A stretch of 64,000 bases of DNA from CAJQQY01 sp045104975 (GTDB taxonomy: Bacteria > Bacteroidota > Bacteroidia > Chitinophagales > Saprospiraceae): positions 62,001 to 126,000 of the forward strand of contig JBGCCY010000035.1 of the NCBI GenBank assembly GCA_045104975.1, in the 5' to 3' direction. A program made the position numbers and the translations under genes. The notes below the pieces were generated by a model. It saw only the letters and a program-made list of their open reading frames with translations. It had not been told where the DNA came from and did no database searches. This document shows, in pieces, positions 44,149 to 52,134 of this stretch (position 1 is its first letter; the number at the start of each line of letters is the position of its first letter).

Positions 44149-45156
44149 TTATTCAAACGGATATTTCAATCCAATCTGATTTCGAATCTCGTCAGTAATT
44201 TCCATCAAGTCTAAACTGTTTTGATGCGACCATAAATCACTTTCTATTTTATTTTGAGAAATACATTTCTTACATTCTTCAATTTCATAAGTATAGCCTT
44301 TACCTAATTTTGGTAGGGTGTATTTTTTCTCTTCATAGGCTTTTTCATCACCTTTGTTTCCTAGGATGATACTATAGCTTTCTGATTCATGCCAGACGGG
44401 ATGAATATATATTCGACCTTCCGTCCCATAAATTTTAGCCATCAAATCTGATTGAGAAACAAAGCCACTCATGATATTAGCCATTCCATTTTTATATTTA
44501 AGAATGGCAGAAGTCTGCAAATCTACCCCGGTGGTATGCATTCTACTTGTAGCTAATATTTGTTCTGGTTTTCCAAAAATTACATAAGCTAAAAAGACTG
44601 GATAAACTCCCATGTCCATTAACGACCCTCCTGCTAAATTAATATTCAACATACGACTCTCCTCTGCATCATTTCGAGCAAAAGTAAAATCTACATTCAA
44701 ATAATTTACTTCACCAATAGAATTATTTTTCACATGATTTAAAACAGCTCGAATGGTCGGATTGAATCTCGCCCAAAATGCCTCCATCAAAAAAACATTA
44801 TACTTACGGGAAGCATCCACCATCCTTTGCACATCGTTTCGATTGATTGCCAAAGGTTTTTCACATAAAACGTGTTTGCCATTTTTCATGGCTTCTATAC
44901 TGATTTCGGCATGTGTATCGTGAGTTGTCCCGATATAAAGAATATCTACTTCTTCATCTTCAAAAAGCTCCTGATAACTTCCATAACTTTTAGCGATTTC
45001 ATGCTGACCGGCAAAATTTATTGCATTAGAAATTGATCGAGAGGCGCAGGCTACGATTGCAATATTTTCAATTAATTTTAAATCATTGACAAATTGATGC
45101 GCAATTTTTCCTAACCCTAAGATTCCCCACCGAAGTGATTTATTTTCTGAACTCAT
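44149..45156 (-). CDS. Gfo/Idh/MocA-family oxidoreductase
   Basis: The 335-aa protein has an N-terminal Rossmann fold (GILGLGKIAHQF), the family's GTTHDTHAEIS and C-E-K-P motifs (HVLCEKPLAI), and the C-terminal alpha/beta domain (NINLAGGSLMDMGVYPV). NAD(P)-dependent; substrates of this family are sugars, polyols or related compounds. It is monocistronic on the minus strand. A TGTAAATGTATTGTT motif lies at 45181-45195, upstream on the coding strand. Confidence 0.92.
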   Translation of the reverse strand: MSSENKSLRWGILGLGKIAHQFVNDLKLIENIAIVACASRSISNAINFAGQHEIAKSYGSYQELFEDEEVDILYIGTTHDTHAEISIEAMKNGKHVLCEKPLAINRNDVQRMVDASRKYNVFLMEAFWARFNPTIRAVLNHVKNNSIGEVNYLNVDFTFARNDAEESRMLNINLAGGSLMDMGVYPVFLAYVIFGKPEQILATSRMHTTGVDLQTSAILKYKNGMANIMSGFVSQSDLMAKIYGTEGRIYIHPVWHESESYSIILGNKGDEKAYEEKKYTLPKLGKGYTYEIEECKKCISQNKIESDLWSHQNSLDLMEITDEIRNQIGLKYPFE

Positions 45157-45318
45157 TTTATCTTTTCATTTTTCAACTAATGTAAATGTATTGTTTTTAC
45201 TAAACCACTATCTAGTGAAAGTGAGCTGAACACCAACGAATAAAGTCATTTTTGTCGATCTTAAAATATAATTTTCCAAAAAAAGGTTTTTAGGCTCCAA
45301 TCAACTGGAATTTCAATT

Positions 45319-45801
45319 TTACTTCTTTTCTTTTTTTGGAAAACGATATCCTAACATTAATCTTCCATAAGGGAAAAACGGAAAATCCGAAGTAGCTCTC
45401 CCAACACCTCCACCTATTTCAAATAAAATGTTTCTCTTCCCAATCCACTTATATCCTACTTCAAATCCAAATGCAGCAAATGCATCACCATCGCCACCTA
45501 AGGCTCCAGTAAATGCTCCAATATAAATTTTATCAGAACCAAAGTCAGGGTTGAAATAATATTTCCCATGTACCAATAGACCGCCGCCCACATCTCCATC
45601 TATCGCAAGTATGATTAATTCAGTTTCTATCCCAAAATCATCTCCCACAAGAAATTCAATTCCAGTTTGGAATAATCCAAAAAGTGCGGCAGGTGGATTT
45701 AATTTAAGTTCTACTTGAGCATTAGATTGGAAATTTAGTCCTAGGAAAAAAAACAGTAAAATAATTGCTTGAGTTATTTTCCGAAATTTCTTTTGATTCA
45801 T
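45319..45801 (-). CDS. Small outer-membrane beta-barrel-like protein
   Basis: From ATG 45801 the protein has 160 aa and a signal peptide (to NFQSNAQ). The rest is alternating strands with Gly-rich turns (IELIILAIDGDVGGGLLVHGKYYF, AFGFEVGYKWIGKRNILFEIGGG), ending GRLMLGYRFPKKEKK. It resembles DUF3575-type barrels. The GTG/ATG upstream at 45846 would add a non-signal stretch, so it is not chosen. It lies downstream of the curli operon terminator. Confidence 0.72.
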   Translation of the reverse strand: MNQKKFRKITQAIILLFFFLGLNFQSNAQVELKLNPPAALFGLFQTGIEFLVGDDFGIETELIILAIDGDVGGGLLVHGKYYFNPDFGSDKIYIGAFTGALGGDGDAFAAFGFEVGYKWIGKRNILFEIGGGVGRATSDFPFFPYGRLMLGYRFPKKEKK

Positions 45802-45877
45802 TATGGTAAATATTATATAATTCTTATAAAATAGTTTTCGTATCAATGATAGGCAAATAAATATTTATTACAAATAA

Positions 45878-45911
45878 AAAAACCATTGTTTATTTCTAAA
45901 CAATGGTTTTT
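45878..45911 (-). terminator. Strong terminator ending the curli operon
   Basis: A perfect 15-bp stem (45878-45892 with 45897-45911, arm AAAAACCATTGTTTA) has a 4-nt loop and A/T runs on both sides. It is just after the stop of the TolB-like lipoprotein gene. Confidence 0.9.
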
Positions 45912-45933
45912 AATTCTATATCCAAATAGAAAA

Positions 45934-47415
45934 TTATCTCCAATCTGGCATCTCTGCATTTTCAAAAAGTAATTCTCGATCCATTCCATCTATTTTCATT
46001 CGATAAATATCTTTTTGAGAAATTCCATCATTATTGGTATTCATAAAAATTACCCAAGCTCCATCTGGAGAAAATCGTGCATCAAAATCATTAGTTCCAG
46101 CAACCTTACCAAAAGATAAATCTAATGGAACAGGGTTATTAAATTCTCTTAAGAAAATTCTAGCATCCAACTGTCGTCCATCTGGAACCTCATAACCTGA
46201 AACATCATGTGTATACATAATTCTATCCCCTGGTACTGAAAAAACAGAACCTCCTGTACTCCCTGGAATATCAGTCAATAAAGATTGAACATAACTTCCG
46301 TCAGATTCATACATATAGATGATTGAATTATACAAATTATCTCCAACCATTCTTGCCATGATCCGATCATTGACAATCGTCCAATCACATTCTGCATAAA
46401 CAAATCCGTTGGGTGCTTCTGCAAAAACTTCCGTCCCAGTTCCATTACGATTGACAGTATATAATTTATTCCCGTTCATGTATAACAATTTTTCTCCATC
46501 AGGTGACCAAGCAAAATCTAAATCAAAAACGTTACTTCCCATCACCGGAAGATTAGAAACTTGTTCTATTTCACTTCCATCCCGATTCATAATATATAAA
46601 TGGGTTTCTAAACCAATGTTGGATAAAAATGCAATTTTATCTCTGGCAGGATTCATTCGAGGTCTCCAATTATTCGCTGAATTGTCAGTCAATTGAATTG
46701 CATTTCCATCTAAGTCGGAAGAAAAAATATTGTAATTTCCATTTTCTACTCTAGTAAATAAAAATCGATGGTCAGGAAATGCTGCTGTTTCAAAACGCCA
46801 TAAGTCTCCATTAACTGGAGTTGATTTTCCATCTTTTACAATTACCTGCCAGAAATAAACACTCCCGTAACTCAAATCAGTTAGCTCAAAACTAGGGGAA
46901 GTCAAATCTTCCGCAATAGTAAACACTTCAGTCTGATCGAAATTAAATAATTTTAAATCATAAGTTAAATCATCACCATCAACATCCTCTGCCATCCAAC
47001 TTAGTGAAACGGAAGTTTCCAATTCTTGGACACCATCCATTGGTTCGGGTTGAGTAGCGATAGAAGGAGGAGTATTAGCCAAGGAATCTGGTATTAATTT
47101 GATAACCACATTGATAGAATTACCATTAAGGATCGCAATATTTTCCACCTTTGTGACAAAACCAAGTTTCTCCACTCGCAACACATAATTTCCTGTTTTG
47201 ATATCTTCTATGGCAAAACGTCCCAACTCATCGGTGGCTAAAATATTAGTTGGTGGATTGGTGGTGATCGTCGCATCTTCAATCGCAGAATTAGTTCCTT
47301 CAACCAAAATCTGACCGAAAACAGAACCAAATGTATCTGGAATAAAATCCTCTTCTCGACAAGAAGACAACAGTAGGATAATCAAACTGATGCTAAGTAT
47401 TATTGTATTTTTCAT
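45934..47415 (-). CDS. Lipoprotein with CarboxypepD_reg, Fn3-like and TolB-propeller domains
   Basis: From ATG 47415 the protein has 493 aa; the frame extends into the csgG 3' end but that part has no signal. The lipobox is LLLSSC. Domains: carboxypeptidase-regulatory-like beta-sandwich (about 30-115), an Fn3-like region (about 120-215, SWMAEDVDGDDLTYDL ... VYFWQVIVKDG) and a WD40-like/TolB propeller (about 220-493, repeats DGNAIQLTDNSANNWRPRMNP, SPDGEKLLYMNGN, FSPDGAWVIFM). It starts 10 bp after csgG, so it belongs to the curli operon. It may serve as an outer-leaflet accessory; there is no CsgC-like domain. Confidence 0.88.
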   Translation of the reverse strand: MKNTIILSISLIILLLSSCREEDFIPDTFGSVFGQILVEGTNSAIEDATITTNPPTNILATDELGRFAIEDIKTGNYVLRVEKLGFVTKVENIAILNGNSINVVIKLIPDSLANTPPSIATQPEPMDGVQELETSVSLSWMAEDVDGDDLTYDLKLFNFDQTEVFTIAEDLTSPSFELTDLSYGSVYFWQVIVKDGKSTPVNGDLWRFETAAFPDHRFLFTRVENGNYNIFSSDLDGNAIQLTDNSANNWRPRMNPARDKIAFLSNIGLETHLYIMNRDGSEIEQVSNLPVMGSNVFDLDFAWSPDGEKLLYMNGNKLYTVNRNGTGTEVFAEAPNGFVYAECDWTIVNDRIMARMVGDNLYNSIIYMYESDGSYVQSLLTDIPGSTGGSVFSVPGDRIMYTHDVSGYEVPDGRQLDARIFLREFNNPVPLDLSFGKVAGTNDFDARFSPDGAWVIFMNTNNDGISQKDIYRMKIDGMDRELLFENAEMPDWR

Positions 47416-47425
47416 TTTTGGGTAT

Positions 47426-48862
47426 TTAAAAATCATCTTTATTTTTGTTGAAATCAAATTTTCTCTGGCCTTTGATTTTTCCTCCAAAGTAAAAATTCAG
47501 ACCTAGATTACCTCTCCAATAAAAGTCATTATATTTTCCTTGTTGGATATCATCAAACTCATCACTAAAAATATAATTATAATCTACCGAGGCTCGAATT
47601 CCAACATTATTATTAAGCATATATTCAATTCCTCCCCCAATATTTACTTTTTGGTAAAATTGATTTCCTAGATCAAAACGACCTGTTACATTTTCCGTAA
47701 TCACTCCTCCTCCTCCAAAAACGTAAGGAGTAAAAACATCAAAGGGAAGTAATCGATACTCGCCTCCAAGTTCCAAGAAACTCACATCTGCATTATAATA
47801 TTGTTCTGTTGCCATCTCACTCAAGCCATAATTTAAGTAACCACTAAAAGATGGATTTGGAGTATATTTTAATTGTAAGCCTATTCCAGTTCTTAATTTT
47901 GAACCAGGATAATCTCCCATATAATAAAGGCTAGATGATGCTCCTCCAATCATCCAACTCTTTCTACGATTGTTCATTTCTTTTCCAAAAATATCGGTCT
48001 TTGGAATTCTTTTTCTTTCTTTTTTATAATCTAAAATAGCTCTATCAACGATCATTCTTGGTTCTTTCAATTCCCAAAGTTTATCTTCAATTCCTTCGAT
48101 GATTAAACTCTCTACCGCTTTTTCTATCGCTTCTGTCACCGCCATATCTGACGGTTCGTTATAAGTGTATCCTGTTTCAGCTTCTAATAATCTACCAAAT
48201 TTGACAAAGCGAAAAATCCCGATGTCAACAGCTTGGGAGAGAATAGTTTTTGATGTATAAACGGTTTTAAGAATTTTTCCATTACTGGTAGATACTGCCC
48301 GTAAATATATTGTTACACGATCTTGGCGATATTGAGATCCTCCACCTGTTCCAAAATATCGAAGCCCAGCTCCACCTGTAATAACATTAGAATCGTAAGA
48401 AATTATTCCACCTTCCAATATCACACCTGCAAAAAGAAGCGCAGGAAGTACAGGTGTATTTCCTCCATTCCCAGCAGAATATTGACTGTGGCTAGAGCGA
48501 ATTATTTTACGCTCGTTTAATAGATTACTAACATTTTCTCTTTCAATAGGAACAAACCAATTAGAATTTTCTAATGCTTTTATCAAAATAGTCGTAGCTC
48601 CTTGAGTCACGGCTGTTGACCAACTTGCTCCAGTATTTGAAGGTTTGTATTGTCCGGTTTGATCTCGAAATTTGTAAACTGCTACAACAATCTTATCTTT
48701 TGGAGGTGGCAAACTTCTTAACCGAATAGTACTTTCAGTTGCTTCTCCTAAACGAGCACTCGTATTTTTTATCGGTTGATAAACTACTCGACCACAACCA
48801 CTCCACATCAAAAAGAGTAGAAAGGTCAAAATAATTTTCATGGAAAAATCAATTCGCTTCAT
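47426..48862 (-). CDS. csgG: CsgG curli secretion channel fused to a C-terminal beta-barrel
   Basis: The 478-aa lipoprotein has a lipobox (MWSGC, Cys23). Residues about 25-265 match CsgG/HfaB: SLPPPKDKIVVAVYKFRDQTGQYKP, ATTILIKALENSNWFVPIERENVSNLLNERKIIR, VLPALLFAGVILEGGIISYDSN, TGGAGLRYFG. Enterobacterial CsgG is about 277 aa; here 300-478 is an additional OmpA-like/porin-like beta-barrel (SLYYMGDYPGSK, GGEYRLLPFDVFTPYVFGGGG, GNLGLNFYFGGKI). CsgG forms the nonameric outer-membrane curlin channel. ATG 48841 is an alternative start. Confidence 0.93.
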   Translation of the reverse strand: MKRIDFSMKIILTFLLFLMWSGCGRVVYQPIKNTSARLGEATESTIRLRSLPPPKDKIVVAVYKFRDQTGQYKPSNTGASWSTAVTQGATTILIKALENSNWFVPIERENVSNLLNERKIIRSSHSQYSAGNGGNTPVLPALLFAGVILEGGIISYDSNVITGGAGLRYFGTGGGSQYRQDRVTIYLRAVSTSNGKILKTVYTSKTILSQAVDIGIFRFVKFGRLLEAETGYTYNEPSDMAVTEAIEKAVESLIIEGIEDKLWELKEPRMIVDRAILDYKKERKRIPKTDIFGKEMNNRRKSWMIGGASSSLYYMGDYPGSKLRTGIGLQLKYTPNPSFSGYLNYGLSEMATEQYYNADVSFLELGGEYRLLPFDVFTPYVFGGGGVITENVTGRFDLGNQFYQKVNIGGGIEYMLNNNVGIRASVDYNYIFSDEFDDIQQGKYNDFYWRGNLGLNFYFGGKIKGQRKFDFNKNKDDF

Positions 48863-48900
48863 GATAAGTTGAATATTTTTTATCGATATCAAAAATCGAC

Positions 48901-48938
48901 AAAGACTAACGATTAGATTTAACTAATCATCAGTCTTT
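48901..48938. repeat. Stem-loop between csgF and csgG
   Basis: The arms 48901-48916 and 48923-48938 pair over 16 bp with a 3-nt mismatch (core AAAGACT...GATTAG). It may reduce or protect the distal csgG message. Confidence 0.6.
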
Positions 48939-49000
48939 ATTTTTTAAATTTTAACAATAGGTGAAATTATTTTGAATAGAAAGTTTAGAAATTCTCTTGA

Positions 49001-49414
49001 TTAATAATAGGGAACAATAATTTGTGTTGTTTCCCCGGTCGTAGGATCGGTAATCGTAATAGATAAACCATCCAAAGTAGAAATGACATCTAATCCAAAA
49101 CTACCTACTTGATAGGTACCATCCTCCAAGGTTGTTTCTCCAAATTGGCTTCCGGCAATCTGTCGAGACAAGTTGCTTAAAATTTGGCGTTCCAAAGATT
49201 GAGTAAATGATTCCAATGCAGATTGGCCATTTCCTCCATCATCTTGTTCCAATAAATTTTGAGATTGAGCTGAACTCAATAACCAATTATAGTTGAAAGT
49301 GTCTCCTCCAAAAGCTGGATTTTTAGGAGTATAAACAAAGTCCTGTGCTTGTACATTTGAAAATGCTAAAAGGCAAAAAACTCCAATTAGTAAAAGGTGT
49401 AAATGCTTTTTCAT
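49001..49414 (-). CDS. csgF: CsgF curli assembly factor
   Basis: The 137-aa protein has a signal peptide (to NVQAQ) and the CsgF signature FVYTPKNPAFGGDTFN-x-N-W-L-L-S-x-A-Q-x-Q-N. CsgF binds the CsgG channel and couples secretion to surface nucleation. The length matches the family (about 138 aa). It begins 11 bp after csgE and precedes csgG. Confidence 0.93.
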   Translation of the reverse strand: MKKHLHLLLIGVFCLLAFSNVQAQDFVYTPKNPAFGGDTFNYNWLLSSAQSQNLLEQDDGGNGQSALESFTQSLERQILSNLSRQIAGSQFGETTLEDGTYQVGSFGLDVISTLDGLSITITDPTTGETTQIIVPYY

Positions 49415-49425
49415 AAATTCTTTTT

Positions 49426-50325
49426 TTAATAAATTCCACTTCCCATCGTATCTCCTGCCTCCATATCTTGTTTTAAATTTTCATTTTTTGTTAAATAACT
49501 TTTGATATATGAAATCGTAAAATTAGCTTCTTCTTCAATCAGTCCATTACGAGGTTGAAGGAATCGATATAGGACAACATTCTCATTGACCTCTATAGAA
49601 ATTCTAGCTCCAAGTCCCCTACTTGGCATCTCTCTAATGGTAATTAAAAAATCTTTTGCACCAGCTGGAGGATTCCATCTGTTGTAAAAGATTTCATAAA
49701 AATCTCTTCCTATTTTGGATCTAGTTTCATCTAGAATCAAGCCGTCAATTTCTATTGCGTCTAAATTGTTTCTAGCATTCGGTAAGGCTTTCTTTGCGAT
49801 TGGTGGCTCTGGTGGGGAAGGTTGAACTAAGGTCGAATCTACTTGAGTGCTGATAAGTGTATCCGTATTTACCAAATCATTCTTCAAGTTAAATACTTTA
49901 AAAATGATAACAAAGTATTCTTGCTTTTTTAAATCAATTTTTGTCTCAGAAATAATGTGTGGATAAAAAGGTTCAGCGACTATTTCTCCAGTTAATTTTT
50001 TGTCAAAAAATCCTGCCTGCGTTTCTTTGTGAATTTCCATTTCCCATTTTAATGAGATGGAATCCTCTGTCATATTGATGCCTAAGGCTTTGACAAATAC
50101 AGTATCATTTTCTTCTATAAAATCAATCCATACTTTTACACTCGTAGAGTCTAAAGCATAGATCATAGATATACTACTACAAAGAGTCAAATAAATTATA
50201 ACAATCGTGCTCTTTAAGAATCTACCCCATCTTAATGTTAGTTTTTTTTCAAAAAAAGTCAAAACAATAGAATCCCAAATAGAATTTGGAGGCATATTTT
50301 TTTTATTAAAAAATGCATTTTCCAT
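49426..50325 (-). CDS. csgE: CsgE-like curli chaperone with an N-terminal CsgH-like domain
   Basis: The 299-aa protein is about twice the size of CsgE (about 129 aa). Residues 191-299 match CsgE (IEIDGLILDETRSKIGRDFYEIF, FLITIREMPSRGLGARISIEV, VLYRFLQPR). Residues 60-158 form a beta-sandwich resembling CsgH of Alphaproteobacteria (WEMEIHKETQAGFFDKKLTGE ... ETKIDLKKQEYFVIIFKVFN), joined by a Pro-rich linker (159-190). The internal signal peptide (residues 36-57) makes the annotated ATG 50325 odd; a TTG at 50262 would be a shorter start. CsgE controls specificity of the CsgG channel, and CsgH-type domains prevent early amyloid formation. Confidence 0.85.
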   Translation of the reverse strand: MENAFFNKKNMPPNSIWDSIVLTFFEKKLTLRWGRFLKSTIVIIYLTLCSSISMIYALDSTSVKVWIDFIEENDTVFVKALGINMTEDSISLKWEMEIHKETQAGFFDKKLTGEIVAEPFYPHIISETKIDLKKQEYFVIIFKVFNLKNDLVNTDTLISTQVDSTLVQPSPPEPPIAKKALPNARNNLDAIEIDGLILDETRSKIGRDFYEIFYNRWNPPAGAKDFLITIREMPSRGLGARISIEVNENVVLYRFLQPRNGLIEEEANFTISYIKSYLTKNENLKQDMEAGDTMGSGIY

Positions 50326-50377
50326 TATTTTAGTGTTTTCTCAAATAGTAAATTCTTCTGTATTCTAAAAACAAAAA

Positions 50378-50416
50378 TTAGCCGTAACTAATTGTTTACC
50401 AATTATTTACGACTAA
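50378..50416. repeat. Stem-loop between csgB and csgE
   Basis: The arms TTAGCCGTAA (50378-50387) and TTACGACTAA (50407-50416) pair with one mismatch, and the inner TAATTG/CAATTA adds six pairs. Confidence 0.6.
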
Positions 50417-50433
50417 TAAATTGTTTCAATATT

Positions 50434-50994
50434 CTAATTGTTATTCGATTGAATTACCTGAACTGACATATTATCACCAACTTGTCGGACAATAATATTT
50501 TGTTCTGTAAGACCATCTTGTGTATGGGTAATTTCATTGTCGTTACCCTGTTGAATCAATTCAATATACGTATTAGAAGTGTTCGTCAAATTCTGATTAA
50601 TAACATTTCGTCTTCCTTCTTGTTTGATGACAAAAGTATTTTCAGAACCTTCTAAATTCAGAGTATATTCATTCCTGTTACCTTTCTGAAGAACTACAGT
50701 TTGGTTAAGCATTCCTGCTTGTTTGACCGCAGTAAAATTTCGTTTACCGACTTGCAAAACCTTCACTAAATTTTCAGAAGAAGTGCCTTGCTGATCTTGA
50801 ACAATACTCACCGTATTCTTTTTTCCAATTTGATTCACATAGGCTTCGTTTCCACTACCATTCAAATCTGCTTCAATCAATTCATCTGCAGTTTTTACCA
50901 AATCATCTTGCGTCAAGGTTTGACTAAAAAGACCTGTCGCTAAAAAGCAACAAATAGTAAAAACGGTGATTCCTTTTTTTAAAGTAATTTTCAT
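50434..50994 (-). CDS. CsgB-like curlin subunit
   Basis: The 186-aa protein has a signal peptide (to TGLFSQ) followed by a short helix-prone N-region, then about six curlin-type repeats (Q-x-G-x-x-N with x5-12 spacing: NQIGKKNTVSIVQDQQG, LQVGKRNFTAVKQAG, QKGNRNEYTLNLEG, KQEGRRNVINQN, QQGNDNEITHTQDG, RQVGDNMSVQVIQ). More basic residues than in the downstream-strand neighbour suggest a nucleator (CsgB) role, by analogy only. It is separated from csgA by a 92-bp hairpin region. Confidence 0.85.
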   Translation of the reverse strand: MKITLKKGITVFTICCFLATGLFSQTLTQDDLVKTADELIEADLNGSGNEAYVNQIGKKNTVSIVQDQQGTSSENLVKVLQVGKRNFTAVKQAGMLNQTVVLQKGNRNEYTLNLEGSENTFVIKQEGRRNVINQNLTNTSNTYIELIQQGNDNEITHTQDGLTEQNIIVRQVGDNMSVQVIQSNNN

Positions 50995-51000
50995 GATTTA

Positions 51001-51079
51001 AAAATTCGTTGGACGTTAAACCTTTGACGTTTGGAATACGAATTTTCATCGTAAAACGTAAAACGTCCATCGTCCAACG
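51001..51079. repeat. Stem-loops between csgA and csgB
   Basis: The arms CGTTGGACG (51007-51015) and CGTCCAACG (51071-51079) are perfect, and AAAATTCG/CGAATTTT (51001-51008 with 51039-51046) gives a competing stem. The direct repeat GACGTT occurs twice. It could partially terminate the csgA transcript. Confidence 0.62.
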
Positions 51080-51085
51080 TATTTA

Positions 51086-51934
51086 TTAATTTTCAGATTG
51101 AGTTACTCCTACTGTATTACCATTACCAGTTTGATTAACTAAGTTAATGTGACTAGTTCCATTTTGGTTATTAGAAGAAACGTTTTGATTTCCAACTTGG
51201 AAAGTTGCAGAAGTATTCATACTTCCTTGCTGAGAAAGTTCAATTGTATTCTCATCTCCAACTTGACTTAACTCAACATCATTTTGTCCTCCTGCGAAAT
51301 TGTTATTTCCGTTTTGAGCAGCAATGATAGTATTGTTATTTCCTTCTTGTAATGCACTTACATTGTTAGAAACTCCTGTTTGTTGTAAAATAGTAGTATT
51401 AGCATCTCCAAATTGATCTACCAACATGTTACTATTTTCTCCATTCATTTCTTGAGTTACTAAATTATCATTACCTACAGTATTAGCTACAGTTTGATTA
51501 TTACCTAAACCAGAACCAGTAATGTTTTGAACGATTTTGTTGTTGTTTCCTTGTTGAAAACCAATCAAATTACTGTTATCTGTAACAGCTTCTTGACGAA
51601 TAATATTTAAGTTACCCTCAGAAGTTGAAGTTGCAGTATTATTATCACCTGTTAAAAGGTTGATATTATTATTGTTATCTCCAATTTGAGTTAAAGCTAC
51701 AACATTGTTGTTTCCCGTGTATTGCATTTCTCCATTATTAGCAGCTCCTGTTTGAACAGCAGATACAGAGTTGTCGTTTCCAGTTTGTCGTACAAACGAA
51801 ACGTTTTGATTTCCTACTTGAGTTACAGAGGTTGCATTGTCATTTCCCTCTTGCTGAGTGTTACTTGAATTAGTTTGTGCAAAAGACATAGTGCATGCAA
51901 AAACGAATACGAAAAGAATAGTTAATTTCTTCAT
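51086..51934 (-). CDS. csgA: CsgA-like major curlin subunit
   Basis: The 282-aa protein has a signal peptide (to TMSFAQ) and about 20 imperfect half-repeats of 10-13 residues (Q-x-G-x-x-N pattern, such as TQVGNQNVSFVRQTGNDN, SQVGDENTIELSQQG, NQTGNGN). The composition is dominated by Asn, Gln, Gly, Thr and Val, as in amyloid curlins, with nearly no Lys or Arg. It is longer than enterobacterial CsgA (about 150 aa). It is first in the curli operon, downstream of the response regulator. It would be secreted through CsgG to form the amyloid fibre. Confidence 0.9.
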   Translation of the reverse strand: MKKLTILFVFVFACTMSFAQTNSSNTQQEGNDNATSVTQVGNQNVSFVRQTGNDNSVSAVQTGAANNGEMQYTGNNNVVALTQIGDNNNNINLLTGDNNTATSTSEGNLNIIRQEAVTDNSNLIGFQQGNNNKIVQNITGSGLGNNQTVANTVGNDNLVTQEMNGENSNMLVDQFGDANTTILQQTGVSNNVSALQEGNNNTIIAAQNGNNNFAGGQNDVELSQVGDENTIELSQQGSMNTSATFQVGNQNVSSNNQNGTSHINLVNQTGNGNTVGVTQSEN

Positions 51935-52089
51935 GTTAAATTTTTTTTTTACTGGTGTTAGTAATTGTTTATGTTAAAAAATATATGGCGGGCTCGTGTA
52001 ATAAGCCATTCCAATCAATAAAGTTATAGGAACTACTTTGGTTTTACCATACCGATAAATCCGTATTTTTACCTTAAGTAATTTCCCTT

Positions 52090-52106
52090 AGTGAATCAAA
52101 TTCACT
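52090..52106. promoter_or_regulatory. Palindrome AGTGAATcaaATTCACT upstream of csgA
   Basis: A perfect 7+7-bp palindrome with a 3-nt centre lies 29 nt after the response-regulator stop and about 160 nt before the csgA start. It might be an operator for LuxR-type binding or a terminator of the regulator gene. Confidence 0.4.
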
Positions 52107-52134
52107 TATGTCTTCGGTTTAGGATGAGATAAAA

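Noticed and set aside
51086..51934. Regularly spaced short repeats, CRISPR-like at first sight
   Set aside because: They are codons for the Q-x-G-x-x-N curlin repeats; the frame is intact and there are no constant repeats with unique spacers.
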